64,000 nucleotides of DNA from JAWVFM01 sp963841455 (GCA_963841455.1 CAWJCU010000014.1:25001-89000); one strand, 5' to 3'. Shown: positions 17,900-26,413, counted from the stretch's first letter. Notes: generated by a model not told the origin, from the sequence alone. A program made the numbers and translations.

Positions 17900-18970
17900 A
17901 TGATCGACAGGCTCAAGCCCCTTCAAGTTGCCGTCGCGGTCCTGATCGCGATATCCGCCGCCACCGCGATCGCGTCGCCGCCGGCAAACGCGCAGTCGCG
18001 GAAGCGGATCGCGATTCTCAGGCCGGTCAAGGCCGCCCGGCACCACCTGGTCTTCGCGCCGCGCTCGATGACGCACGCCGGCCGGCTCCACGCCGCGTGG
18101 GTTCGTCTCCACAACCGACGGACGGGACACCGTCGGATGCGCCGTCTACCGGTTGCCCGGGTTCGCCGGGCAGTCCGCCATGGATCCCGCATCCGCGTTC
18201 ACAAGGCCCCCAAGGCGAGGGGTTCGCTGAGGCTCGGGATCGCCGAGCCTGGTGCGCGCTCCTCTCATGGCGCAACCAATGCGCCGCCACCGTCCGGGGA
18301 GCCGATCCCGACGACCTGGCAGCGCTCCGCGTCATTCGAATCGACGCTCAACGACGGCACCGACTACGGCTGGCGGGTTGACTCCCCGTTCAACTTGGCG
18401 AGGACCGATCAGGACGGCTCCGCGGATGGCGGCTACGCCGCAAGGATCGTCACCAACGGTGGCAACTCCAGCGCGTCGGCCACACGGATGATCTTCCAGG
18501 ACGGCGTCTCATACGGCCCGGGATCCGACGTCTGGCTCTCCGGATCCTGGCGCATTCCGGACCCCTCGAAGGTCTCGTGGTCACGGCTGATGAACCTGGG
18601 CCACTACGAGGAGGGAAGCGGCGGCATGGGCGGGAGAAACTGGTATCTCGGGCTCGAGTCCACCGACCCCGGGACCTTCCAGGTCGGGTACGCGCCGTAT
18701 GGCAACCCTCACGTCGCGGTCCTGCCGGCCCGGCGGATCCCGGTCGATCGGTGGTTCACCGTTGACCTGCATTTCGTCCTCTCGCCGGTGGATGGCAAGG
18801 CGCTGACCGAGTGGTACATCGATGGGCAGCCGGTGGGGTCGAGCACCAAGGCGAACATGCTCAACGGCTCGCCGCTGACCTTCTACAACGCCGGGCTCTC
18901 CTACTTCTGCCCGTGCAACGGTGACACCACCGTCTACTTCGATGCGGCCCGGATGACCTCCGGCGGCTGA
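17900..18970 (+). CDS. Secreted beta-sandwich protein, polysaccharide-lyase-like (paralogue 3)
   Basis: 356 aa from the ATG at 17900. Signal peptide through ASPPANAQS (residue about 32), a basic low-complexity region (about 35-135, rich in Arg/His), then the same domain as the minus-strand paralogues: RVDSPFNLARTD, TNGGNSSASATRM, SWSRLMNLGHYEE, NWYLGLESTD, VGYAPYGNPH, SPVDGKALTEWYIDG and CNGDTTVYFDAA. Here the otherwise conserved FWPGNGNT reads FCPCNGDT, adding two Cys. Three copies of one family around a polymerase gene suggest glycan remodelling or binding. Followed without a gap by the convergent sortase. Confidence 0.62.
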   Translation: MIDRLKPLQVAVAVLIAISAATAIASPPANAQSRKRIAILRPVKAARHHLVFAPRSMTHAGRLHAAWVRLHNRRTGHRRMRRLPVARVRRAVRHGSRIRVHKAPKARGSLRLGIAEPGARSSHGATNAPPPSGEPIPTTWQRSASFESTLNDGTDYGWRVDSPFNLARTDQDGSADGGYAARIVTNGGNSSASATRMIFQDGVSYGPGSDVWLSGSWRIPDPSKVSWSRLMNLGHYEEGSGGMGGRNWYLGLESTDPGTFQVGYAPYGNPHVAVLPARRIPVDRWFTVDLHFVLSPVDGKALTEWYIDGQPVGSSTKANMLNGSPLTFYNAGLSYFCPCNGDTTVYFDAARMTSGG

Positions 18971-19661
18971 TCAGCCCTGCGACCGCGGCGGGGGGAGGCG
19001 GGACGCGGTCTGCTTCGCGAACACGGCGTAGCGCTGGGCGGCGCTGTACAGCGGGTTGCAGGCGGTGATGACGAGTTGGTTGTAGCCGACCGGGTCGATG
19101 ATGCCGACGTCGTCGGGGGAGACGATCTCATGCCGGCGGACCGTGTAGACGAAGGTCCCGTACGGCATCTTCAGCGTGATCTCGTCGCCGGCCACGAGCG
19201 AGTCGATGTTGCGGAACGGCGCGAGGTAGGTGGTGCGGTGCCCGGCGATCGCGACGGTCCCCGGCTGGCCGGGGAACGGTGTCTCCGGGTAATGGCCGGG
19301 ACCCCTCTCGAGGTCGGACGTGCCGGTGCCCTCGATGACCACGGCGTCGAGGTCGAAGCGCGGGATCAGGATCGTGCCGATCGCCTCGCCGTCGGTTGCC
19401 TGGTGGGCGAAGCGGTCGGCGAGCACGCGGATCTTGCGCTCGCGGCTCCGCTGTGGACGGTCTTGGTCGCCGCTCAGGTCGCGCCTGCGACGGGAACCGG
19501 CTTTCGAGCTGAGCGAGCTGATCGCGGGCCTCGCTTTGCTTGATCGAGCCGTAGATCGAGGAGATCGGCTCCTTCCACGCAAGCGTCAGGCCGACATCGG
19601 CGAAAACGACGAGGCCGGCCGTGATGAGAGCCGTCGAGAGAATGCGGAGCGCGCGGTGCAC
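18971..19661 (-). CDS. Sortase (class E-like), one frame break near 19485
   Basis: The start frame from ATG 19661 gives a membrane anchor (ALITAGLVVFADVGLTLAW) followed by a short coiled segment ending LAQLESRFPSQA. The catalytic domain is in the next frame: IGTILIPRFDLDAVVIEG, GTVAIAGHRTTYLAPF with the active-site His, and LVITACNPLYSAAQRYAVF with the active-site Cys and Arg. Joined, this is about 230 aa, normal for actinobacterial sortases. It would anchor LPxTG-like proteins; two LPFTG-tailed proteins are in this window (31295, 62797). The break is probably an assembly indel. Confidence 0.8.
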
Positions 19662-19711
19662 GCCTTCGATGATCGCGCATGGTCGCGGCGCGTGCGAGAC
19701 TTCCGGCCCCT

Positions 19712-20984
19712 TTGAGCACGGAATCGCCAGCCCCCCGGACCGCCTCGTACGAGGCCGACCCAGCCGAGGTCGGCCGCGTGCTGCTGCTCTACTCGGGTGG
19801 CCTCGACACCTCGGTGATGCTGCACTGGATCCAGGAGCGCTACGCAGCCGAGGTCGTGACGCTCACCGTCGATCTCGGCCAGCCTGACGAGGACTGGGAC
19901 GTGGTGGTGGGAAAGGCGCGCGATCTGGGCGCGATCGACGCGATCGTCGCCGACGCCCGCGAGGAGTTCGCGAACGAGTACGTGCTTCGCGCGATCAAGG
20001 CGAACGCCCTCTACGGCGGCGAGTACCCGCTGTTCACCGCCCTCGGGACGCCCGCTGATCGGCAAGCTCGCCGTGGCGCACGCGCGGGCGGCCGGCTGCG
20101 ACACGATCGCTCACGGCTGCACCGGCAAGGGCAACGACCAAGTGCGGATCGAGGCGACGGTCGCGACGCTCGACCCGGAGCTGCGGGTCATCGCGCCGGT
20201 CCGCGAGTGGCGCATGGGGCGGGAGGAGGAGGTGGCCTACGCCCGCGAGCATGGCATCCCGGTCAAGGGCGGCACCGAGGCGCCGCCCTACTCGATCGAC
20301 GACAACCTGTGGGGGCGCTCATCGGAGGGCGGGGCGATCGAGGACCTCGCTGAGCCGCCGCGCGACGACGTCTTCAACCTCGTCGCCCGTCCGGAGGAAG
20401 CGCCCGACGAGCCGCAGCTCGTGCGCATGGGGTTCGAGCGTGGGGCGCCGGTGTCGATCGACGGCGATCAGCTCGGGCTCGTGGAGCTCCTCGAGCGCGC
20501 GGCCGAGGTCGGCCGCCGGCACGGGGTCGGCATCGTCGACCACATCGAGGACCGCGTCGTCGGCCTCAAGGTTCGGGACCTCTACGAGGTGCCCGCCGCG
20601 GCGATCGTCCTCGCCGCGCACCGGGACCTCGAGAAGCTCGTCTCGACCGGCCACCAGAACTCGTTCAAGCGGGTGCTGGAGGGCCGCTGGGCGGAGCTCT
20701 GCTACGCGGGCCTCTGGTGGGAGCCGCTGCGCTCCGACCTGGACGCGTTCATGGACTCCGCGAACGAGTACGTCACGGGCGAGGTGACGATGAAGCTCTA
20801 CAAAGGGTCGGCGAGGGCGGTTGCGCGCAGCTCCCCCTACGCCCTGTACGACCAGGCGCTCGCGGGCTTCGGGGAATCAGGCGGTGAGTTCAGCCAGGCG
20901 GCGAGCCCGGGCTTCATCGAGCTCTTTACGCTTCAGAGCCGAATGGCGCACCGCCTCCGTGCACACAAGCCGCCGATTGGGTAG
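19712..20984 (+). CDS. argG: Argininosuccinate synthase, one frame break at 20051-20053
   Basis: Joins citrulline and aspartate using ATP in arginine biosynthesis. The N-terminal half has the PP-loop YSGGLDTSVM and TVDLGQPDED. The C-terminal half, in another frame, has AHGCTGKGNDQVRIE, EAPPYSIDDNLWGRS, GHQNSFKR and YKGSARAVARSSPY. Removing one C from the CCC at 20051-20053 restores LGTPLIGKLAVAHARAAG. Start is TTG 19712 (or ATG 19679), based on the short N-terminal extension before VLLLYSGG. An essential biosynthetic gene broken once at a C run argues for an assembly error. Confidence 0.93.
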
Positions 20985-20996
20985 AAGGGACGCGCA

Positions 20997-21152
20997 ATGG
21001 CCAACGAGATTTACGAGTTCCTCGGGCGGCTGATCTTCTGGGCGATCCGCACGCGCTACCGGACCCAGCTGCGGATCGCCGCCGGCGCGGGCATCGCCGC
21101 GGTGGTGCTCGGCGGCTATCTCATCGCCAAGAGCCAGCCGCCGGAGGGGTAG
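20997..21152 (+). CDS. 51-aa single-pass membrane protein
   Basis: ATG at 20997, TAG at 21152, 12 bp after argG, with an AGAAGGGA purine-rich stretch just before it. The sequence begins MANEIYEFLGRL, has an amphipathic Arg-rich middle (RTRYRTQLRI), and a Gly/Ala/Val transmembrane helix (about residues 28-45) ending KSQPPEG. No family recognised. The clean RBS and coding-like third positions support a real small protein co-transcribed with argG. Confidence 0.6.
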   Translation: MANEIYEFLGRLIFWAIRTRYRTQLRIAAGAGIAAVVLGGYLIAKSQPPEG

Positions 21153-21187
21153 CCGAAGGCCCCCTCAGGCACGAAATGCAACGAATG

Positions 21188-21227
21188 TTGCAGATTCACG
21201 TGTGAAGCGTTATGTAAAGCAAACGCT
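21188..21227 (+). promoter_or_regulatory. Promoter with overlapping inverted repeat, upstream of the Rpf-like gene
   Basis: TTGCAG (21188-21193), 17-bp spacer, TATGTA (21211-21216). An inverted repeat AGCGTT (21206-21211) / AACGCT (21222-21227) straddles the -10 box and could be an operator. Transcription from here leaves a leader of about 110 nt that contains a 7-bp stem (CTCGCGC/GCGCGAG) just before the start codon. Confidence 0.45.
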
Positions 21228-21332
21228 CACATAGCCCTAATCGTTAGCTAGCATTCCCGGCTTCACCGTCGTCCCCGGCTGCTCTTCCGGGACGCGACCG
21301 AACTCGCGCGCGGCGACGCGGCGCGAGCAACC

Positions 21333-22367
21333 ATGCGAGCCAATCCGAAAAGCCCCACGATCGGCCGGCGCCGCGCCGTCGCGCTCGCAGCCGTGGCGGC
21401 GCTCGCCGCGGGGGCGCTCGGGGCCGCCGGCGCGGGCGCCCAGAGCGTGTCGGAGCTCAACTCCAAGCTCAGCTCGGCCAAGGCTCAGGCTGATCGCCTC
21501 GGCGCGCAGATCTCTGCCCAGGCGGCGCAGATGCAGAGCGCGCAGGCCGAGGCTGCTGCGGCGGCCACGCGGGAGGCGCAGCTGACCTCGCTGCTCGCGA
21601 GCGGCGAACAGCGAGCGGCGGACCTCCTGGCGCAGGTGAACCAGGCGAAGGCCGGTCTCGAGCGAGCGCGCACGCAGCTCCGTCGGGCCCTCGCCGCGCT
21701 CTCGGATCGCCTCGTCGCGATCTACGAGGCCGGCTCGGCCGATCCGGTGGAGGTCCTCCTCAGCGCGCACGGCTTCGACGACCTCGCCAACCGCACTGAT
21801 CTTCTCGGCCGTGTCCAGCAGGCCGACAACGCGCTCGCGATCCGCGTTCGCGTGTTGAAGCGGGCGGTGGCCGCGAGGCTCGCGTCCGTGAGCGCGGCGC
21901 ACGACCGCGCCGTCGCCTACAACCAGCAGGTGGCCGCCGCGCGGACCCAGATCTCCGCCGTTCGAGCCCACGCCGAGGCGACCGCCGCCTCGCTTGCGGT
22001 GGCGCGTCAGCAGGCGCAGAGCTCGCTGACGAGCCTGCAGTCGCAGATGGCGGGCTGGCAGCACCAGGTCGAGGTGGCGCAGCAGGTCTCCGCTCAGCAG
22101 GCGCAGACCACGGTCACAAACTGGGTCGGCAAGTGGGCAATCCCAGAGGCGATCGTCATGTGCGAGTCGGGCGGCAACTTCCGGGCGGTGAACCCGGGCT
22201 CGGGCGCCGGCGGCGCCTACCAGATCATGCCCTCGACCTGGCGCCTCTACGGCCAGACCGGCCTCCCCGAGAACGCCTCACCCGCGCTCCAGAGCCGCGT
22301 TGCCGCCCAGATCTGGGGCGACTCGGGCGCAGCCGCGTGGGAGTGCTCGGGGATCGTGGGCGGCTAG
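21333..22367 (+). CDS. Secreted coiled-coil peptidoglycan hydrolase with Rpf-like transglycosylase domain
   Basis: 344 aa. Signal peptide (AVALAAVAALAAGALGAAGAGAQS), a long coiled-coil (about 40-255) of the CwlO/PcsB/RipC type, and a C-terminal lysozyme-like domain with the resuscitation-promoting-factor signature IVMCESGGNFRAVNPGSGAGGAYQI. The Glu of CESGG is the expected catalytic residue, and paired Cys (MCESGG, WECSG) may form a disulphide. It probably cleaves peptidoglycan during division or outgrowth, with the coiled coil controlling access. The 3' end overlaps the convergent gene by 4 bp. Confidence 0.85.
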   Translation: MRANPKSPTIGRRRAVALAAVAALAAGALGAAGAGAQSVSELNSKLSSAKAQADRLGAQISAQAAQMQSAQAEAAAAATREAQLTSLLASGEQRAADLLAQVNQAKAGLERARTQLRRALAALSDRLVAIYEAGSADPVEVLLSAHGFDDLANRTDLLGRVQQADNALAIRVRVLKRAVAARLASVSAAHDRAVAYNQQVAAARTQISAVRAHAEATAASLAVARQQAQSSLTSLQSQMAGWQHQVEVAQQVSAQQAQTTVTNWVGKWAIPEAIVMCESGGNFRAVNPGSGAGGAYQIMPSTWRLYGQTGLPENASPALQSRVAAQIWGDSGAAAWECSGIVGG

Positions 22368-23167
22368 CCGCCGAGCCACTCGGCGACTCGGCGTCCCGAA
22401 CCGGAGAGGACCGAGAAGTCGCCGTCGTCGCGGATCGCCTCGGCGGCTGCTGCCATCGCACTGACGGTGACCCACGCGAGCGCGCCTCCGACGCTGACCC
22501 GCTGGCCGCCGGCTTCGACGATTTCGCTCATCGTGACGCCCCGGTGCGCGAGGACGTTCACCGGCTTCGACACCGCCTCGCAGATCGCGCGGATCTCCTG
22601 GCCATTGGCAAGTCCAGGCGCGTAGAGCACGTCGGCGCCGGCGGCCTCGTAGGCCTGAAGCCGGGCGATGGTGTCGTCGATGTCGGGGTTGCCCCGGATG
22701 TGGTTCTCGGCGCGCGCGGTCAGCGTGAACGGGAAGGAGACCCGCCTCGCCTCCTCGGCAGCGGCCGCGATCCGCTCGGCGGCGTGACCTGCGGCATAGA
22801 TCCCGTCGGCGGGGTCGTAGTCCTCGATCGATCCGCCGACGGCACCCGCGGCGGCTGCGCTGCCGATCGCCTCGGCGGCGTCCTTCGGGGCACGGCCATA
22901 GCCGTTCTCGAGGTCGACCGAGATCGGGAGGCTCGTCGCGTCTGCGAGCGCTCGCACGTGCTCGGCGACCTCCTCGAGCGTCGCACCGCCGTCGGGGCGT
23001 CCGAGCGTGAACGCAAAGCCGGAGCTCGTCGTCGCGAGCGCCTCGAACCCGAGCGCCTCGAGCACCCGTGCCGAGCCCGCGTCCCACGGGTTCGGGATGA
23101 CAAACGGCGCGCCCTCGTGGAGAGCGCGGAACGTCCTCGCCCTCTCGGCCTGGCTCGCCATCGACAC
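22364..23167 (-). CDS. Isocitrate lyase/PEP mutase family protein
   Basis: 267 aa; ATG at 23167 (MSMASQ) or 23161. (beta/alpha)8 barrel motifs: VIPNPWDAGSARVL, ISVDLENGYG (metal Asp/Glu), GSIEDYD and TARAENH. The KKCGH motif of true isocitrate lyase is absent, so it is more like oxaloacetate decarboxylase or phosphonopyruvate-type enzymes that make or break a C-C or C-P bond next to a carboxylate. The exact substrate cannot be told from sequence. It sits 8 bp downstream of the MFS gene on the same strand and is probably co-transcribed. Confidence 0.82.
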   Translation of the reverse strand: MSMASQAERARTFRALHEGAPFVIPNPWDAGSARVLEALGFEALATTSSGFAFTLGRPDGGATLEEVAEHVRALADATSLPISVDLENGYGRAPKDAAEAIGSAAAAGAVGGSIEDYDPADGIYAAGHAAERIAAAAEEARRVSFPFTLTARAENHIRGNPDIDDTIARLQAYEAAGADVLYAPGLANGQEIRAICEAVSKPVNVLAHRGVTMSEIVEAGGQRVSVGGALAWVTVSAMAAAAEAIRDDGDFSVLSGSGRRVAEWLGG

Positions 23168-23174
23168 AAGCTAA

Positions 23175-24446
23175 CTACGCCGCTTCGCGGTCGGAGTGAG
23201 ACGACAGCGGCGCCCGCGAGCCCAGGCTGACCGGCGTCGGCGCCGTGCCGGCCCAGCCGGTTCCGCGTAGTCGCGTCGCGCTCAGAGCCAGCACGGCCAG
23301 GACGCCGAGGCCTGCGACCACGTAGCTCGCGCGCGGGTCGACCAGCGTCGCGACGATGCCGCCGATCGCGAAGCCGATCCCGGGAGCGGCGCGCGTGATC
23401 GCGTCGAGGAGCGACGCGACGCGCACCTGGTAGGCGTCGGCGGTGAGCTCCTGCACTGCGGTCACGATGCCGACGAACTGGACCCCGTTGCCGACGCCGC
23501 CCAGGACCGAGGCGAGGCAGGCGATGGCCAGGGTCGGCGACACAGCGGTCAGCAGGTACGCCGCGCCGATCGCTCCCGTGCTGGCGGCAAGCAGAATGGC
23601 GAGGGAGCGGCGGCGGAGGGCCGTGAACGCCATCCCGCCGGCGACCATCCCCAGACCCCAGCTCGCGAGGAGGGCGCCATAGCCGAAGTTGCCCGAATCG
23701 AGCGTCTGCTTGGCGAACGCCACCTCGATCGGGATCACGACCGCGAAGAAGACAAGCGCCGCGGCCTGGGCGCCGAGAAGGACCCGCAGCGGGGGCCGCG
23801 CGCGTACGTGGTCGAGGGCGGCGCGAACACCCCCCCGGTCGCCCCGGCCGAGCCGTCGCGCTGCCGGCAGCCCGCGGGCGAGCGCGATCACGAGCGCGGC
23901 TCCAGCGAACGAGCCGGCGTCGGCGAGCAGGGCCCCCCGCGGCCCTACGCCGGCGACGACGACGCCGGCGAGCGCCGGGCCCGCTGCCGCGGCCGTCGTG
24001 AAGGCGAGGTTCAGCACAGCGTTCCCCTCCCGAAGTAGGTCGCGCGGGCCGAGCAGGTCCACCACCGCTCCGCGCGTGAGCGCGCGAGCGCTCGCCGCCA
24101 TGAGCCCGTCGACCGCCGCGATCGCCAGGAGGCCGCCGAGCGCGAACGAGTGCGCGACCGAGGCGAGCAGCGCGAATGCCGCCGCCTCGCCGAGGTAGAG
24201 GCACGGGAGGACCGATCCCACGGGTATGCGCTCGATCCGCGCCACCAGGGGCGGAGCCGCGAGGGCGGGAAGCGCCTGCATCGCGAGGAAGAGTGCGGCC
24301 GTCGCGAGCGCCGAGTGCGTCGCATCGAAGACGAGCACGGCGAGAGCGATCTCGCCGAGCCAGTTGCCGAGCTCGTTCACCAGGTAGGCGAACGCGAGAT
24401 TCCCGAACGCCGGGGTGCGGACCGGAGCGAGGGTCGCGCGGATCAC
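23175..24446 (-). CDS. MFS transporter
   Basis: About 423 aa from the GTG at 24446, with about 12 hydrophobic segments rich in Ala/Leu/Gly. The first cytoplasmic region reads TPAFGNLAFAYLVNELGNW, as in MFS_3-type exporters, and a charged loop between the halves contains RGDRGGVRAALDHVRARPPLR. Substrate unknown; this subgroup usually exports drugs or metabolites. The start lies only about 10 bp from the minus-strand -10 candidate, so the message could be leaderless. Confidence 0.8.
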   Translation of the reverse strand: MIRATLAPVRTPAFGNLAFAYLVNELGNWLGEIALAVLVFDATHSALATAALFLAMQALPALAAPPLVARIERIPVGSVLPCLYLGEAAAFALLASVAHSFALGGLLAIAAVDGLMAASARALTRGAVVDLLGPRDLLREGNAVLNLAFTTAAAAGPALAGVVVAGVGPRGALLADAGSFAGAALVIALARGLPAARRLGRGDRGGVRAALDHVRARPPLRVLLGAQAAALVFFAVVIPIEVAFAKQTLDSGNFGYGALLASWGLGMVAGGMAFTALRRRSLAILLAASTGAIGAAYLLTAVSPTLAIACLASVLGGVGNGVQFVGIVTAVQELTADAYQVRVASLLDAITRAAPGIGFAIGGIVATLVDPRASYVVAGLGVLAVLALSATRLRGTGWAGTAPTPVSLGSRAPLSSHSDREAA

Positions 24447-24455
24447 GTGAGCACG

Positions 24456-24508
24456 GTAGACCAGCTTGTACACAGTTCTTGCAAGTTTTACGCGGTTTCT
24501 GGTATCTT
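24456..24508. promoter_or_regulatory. Divergent promoter pair sharing a palindromic -35 TTGCAA
   Basis: TTGCAA at 24479-24484 is its own reverse complement and lies in the larger palindrome CTTGCAAG. To the right an 18-bp spacer leads to TATCTT (24503-24508). To the left 17-18 bp lead to a weaker GTCTAC/TCTACC. One -35 could thus serve both the plus-strand RNA at about 24515 and the minus-strand MFS gene. Prediction from sequence only. Confidence 0.4.
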
Positions 24509-24514
24509 TCTGCG

Positions 24515-24680
24515 CGTTACACAAGCTCGCAAGCTCTGGAAGGGGGAGCAAACATGGGTTACCGCGGAGGCTGAAGCCACAACCAGTTGATTCGCTCGCC
24601 GCCTGACGGCGGCGAAGCGAACCAGAGGGAAGGAACTCCCTTTCCCTGTGCTTGCGAGCCGGCCTAGTGCCGGCTTGCTA
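24515..24680 (+). ncRNA. Candidate structured RNA with a six-codon reading frame
   Basis: A closing helix is formed by GCTCGCAAGC (24525-24534) and GCTTGCGAGC (24650-24659), perfect over 10 bp. Inside are a strong RBS (AGGGGGAG, 24541-24548), an ATG at 24554 encoding MGYRGG then TGA, a 13-bp hairpin around a TGAC loop (about 24589-24620), and a smaller AGGGAA/TTCCCT hairpin. The right arm of the closing helix overlaps the left arm of the terminator-like hairpin at 24654-24678, so the two are mutually exclusive. The G-U pair in that hairpin favours the plus strand. No plus-strand gene follows, and no known RNA family was recognised. Confidence 0.45.
24654..24678. terminator. Terminator-like hairpin at the HD-GYP stop
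   Basis: GCGAGCCGGC-CTAGT-GCCGGCTTGC, a 10-bp stem with one G-U pair on the plus strand, touching the stop codon of the minus-strand HD-GYP gene. There is no T tract, as is usual in high-GC actinobacteria. It may end both the plus-strand RNA and the HD-GYP message. Confidence 0.5.
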
Positions 24681-26060
24681 CGTGAAGGGGTTCGTCACGT
24701 ATTCGTGGATGCGGCGGTCGAGCGACAGCTCGGCCTCGAAGTCGACGTCCTCGCCGTGACGGTAGGCGAAGTCCTTCTGCGACAGGACCTCGGCGAAAAG
24801 CTCGACGTAGCGCCCATCGAGCTGTGAGCCCGACACGCGCCGCATCTCTGCCAGCGCCTCGAACGAGCTGACCGGCTCGCGATAGGTGTCACGTGCCGTC
24901 ATGACGTCGTAGACGTCGGCCACGGCGAGGATCCGCGAGATCTCCGGGATCTGCTCGGCCCGCAGCCCCCGCGGGTACCCGAGGCCGTCGATGCGCTCAT
25001 GGTGGGCGAGGATGATGTCGCCGATCGGCTGGTATCCGTCCACCTGGGACACGATCCTCGCGCCCTCATAGGGGTGCTTGCGGATCTCGGTCCAGTCCTG
25101 CTCGGTGAGCCGGGCGTCGGTCTTCAGGATCCGGTCGGGGAGGACGAACTTGCCGATGTCGTGGAGGAGCCCTGCGGTGTGCGCGAGCTCTTGCTCGCGC
25201 TCGTCCATGCCCGCCGCCACGGAGATCTCGCGCGCGTACCGAGCCACCGCGGCGCTGTGGCGGGCCGTCATTCGGTCGCGAAGATCGAGGGTGCGAAGGA
25301 GCGCCCCGAGCAGCGCGACCTGGAAGCCGGCGAGCTGCTTGGCGCGGACCTCGAGCTCGTCGGCGCGCTGCTGGGAGACGAGTAGAGCGCCGACGAGGTA
25401 CTGGAACGTGAAGAGGACGACTCCGGCGAGCGCGATCGCCACCGGGCCAACCTGGGCGTACGACCAGACGACGCCGACAGCCAGGATGGCGGAGCTCAGC
25501 TCCGACGGAAGGACGGGGACGAGAGCGCGCCGGACCTTCGTCCAGAAGCCGCTTCGGTCCTCGTAGCTCATGTACCAGGCGATTACCGCGAAGTTGATCG
25601 CCAGGGCCAGGACGAACAGGCCGAATACCAGGAGGTAATAGCCCGGGTCCTTCAAACCGAGCCCGGTCGCGGAGACGGCGGCGCTGAACGCGAGTCCTCC
25701 GACGAGGGGGAACCAGGCGTAGTTGACGACGTTGGCGAGGAGGATGCGGCCCGGGTAGCGGGTGCCGAGCCAGCCGACGAGGATCGACGCGACGCTGATG
25801 ATCGCCCCGGCCGTCTCACCGAGGAGGACGATCGCCACGACGATCGTCAGGAAGCTGCCGGAGAGCTTGATCTTGCTCGAGCCGGTCTCGACCGCTGCGA
25901 GGTCGCTGATCGCCGCGATCGCCGCGAGGAGGGCGATGAGCGGCAGGTCCCAGTTCGATCGCGGCGCCAGAATGCCGGCGACGACGATCGCGCCTGCGAG
26001 CGCTACGACCTGAACGGCGATCGCGGCCCTCGTCGGCCTTCCTGTGGGAGCCCTCTCCAT
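24678..26060 (-). CDS. Membrane HD-GYP domain protein, predicted c-di-GMP phosphodiesterase
   Basis: 460 aa from the ATG at 26060. About eight N-terminal hydrophobic segments (residues 12-240) form a membrane sensor, then a linker helix (SQQRADELEVRAKQLAGF) leads to the HD-GYP domain: RDRMTARHSAAVARYA, the HD pair in GLLHDIGKFVLP, IILAHHERIDGLGYPRGL carrying the GYP signature, and VADVYDVMTA. All hallmark residues are present, so hydrolysis of c-di-GMP is likely. It is one of several c-di-GMP-linked elements in the window. A BldC-like gene lies 23 bp upstream and may share its transcript. Confidence 0.88.
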   Translation of the reverse strand: MERAPTGRPTRAAIAVQVVALAGAIVVAGILAPRSNWDLPLIALLAAIAAISDLAAVETGSSKIKLSGSFLTIVVAIVLLGETAGAIISVASILVGWLGTRYPGRILLANVVNYAWFPLVGGLAFSAAVSATGLGLKDPGYYLLVFGLFVLALAINFAVIAWYMSYEDRSGFWTKVRRALVPVLPSELSSAILAVGVVWSYAQVGPVAIALAGVVLFTFQYLVGALLVSQQRADELEVRAKQLAGFQVALLGALLRTLDLRDRMTARHSAAVARYAREISVAAGMDEREQELAHTAGLLHDIGKFVLPDRILKTDARLTEQDWTEIRKHPYEGARIVSQVDGYQPIGDIILAHHERIDGLGYPRGLRAEQIPEISRILAVADVYDVMTARDTYREPVSSFEALAEMRRVSGSQLDGRYVELFAEVLSQKDFAYRHGEDVDFEAELSLDRRIHEYVTNPFT

Positions 26061-26083
26061 GGTCTGCGCCGCGGTGGTGGGCT

Positions 26084-26311
26084 TCAGTCCCGCTGGCTCG
26101 ACGCGCGCCGGGCGGCGGCATCCGCCGGCGACGGCTGCCGCATCGACTCGATGAAGCGGTCGAGATCGTCGCGCGAGTAGCGACGCTGGCCGCCCGGCGT
26201 GCGGTACGAGGGCACGAGTCCCTTGTCCGACCAGGTCCGGAGCGACGCTGCGCTGACACCGAGATAGGTGGCCGCCTCGCCGACGTTGAGCAGTTTCTTC
26301 ATGGGTTGCAT
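26084..26311 (-). CDS. BldC-like single-domain MerR-type regulator
   Basis: 75 aa; ATG 26311 chosen because GGAGG lies six bases upstream (ATG 26302 is the alternative). It is a lone winged helix: LLNVGEAATYLGVSAASLRTWSDKG, then PSYRTPGGQRRYSRDDLDRF, the same pattern and size as Streptomyces BldC, which binds direct repeats and controls development. There is no effector domain. The start codon lies inside one arm of a 10-bp inverted repeat (see 26308-26387), suggesting translational control. It is directly upstream of the HD-GYP gene on the same strand. Confidence 0.8.
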   Translation of the reverse strand: MQPMKKLLNVGEAATYLGVSAASLRTWSDKGLVPSYRTPGGQRRYSRDDLDRFIESMRQPSPADAAARRASSQRD

Positions 26312-26387
26312 CCGTAGCCTCCAAATGGGCCCCCGCGGCCGGAAGAGCCGCGAGAACTTGGTGATCGCTGCCTACTCCTACGGATGC
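26308..26387 (-). promoter_or_regulatory. Inverted repeat that can mask the BldC-like start codon
   Basis: GCATCCGTAG (26308-26317) and CTACGGATGC (26378-26387) are perfect 10-bp complements. In the minus-strand message the upstream arm can pair with the arm holding the ATG and the end of the RBS, hiding the ribosome site. The 60 nt between them include another potential stem (CCGCGGCC...). Confidence 0.5.
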
Positions 26388-26413
26388 CTGCGGCTGGGCA
26401 CAAGAGGCTTCGT

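Noticed and set aside
21228..21332. Possible c-di-AMP (ydaO) riboswitch before the Rpf-like gene, as in other actinobacteria
   Set aside because: The leader is only about 110 nt and lacks the conserved GAA and GGGG blocks of that aptamer.
23005..23030. ACGCAAAGCC match resembling a c-di-GMP-I core
   Set aside because: It is inside the PEP-mutase-family coding sequence and has none of the other aptamer elements.
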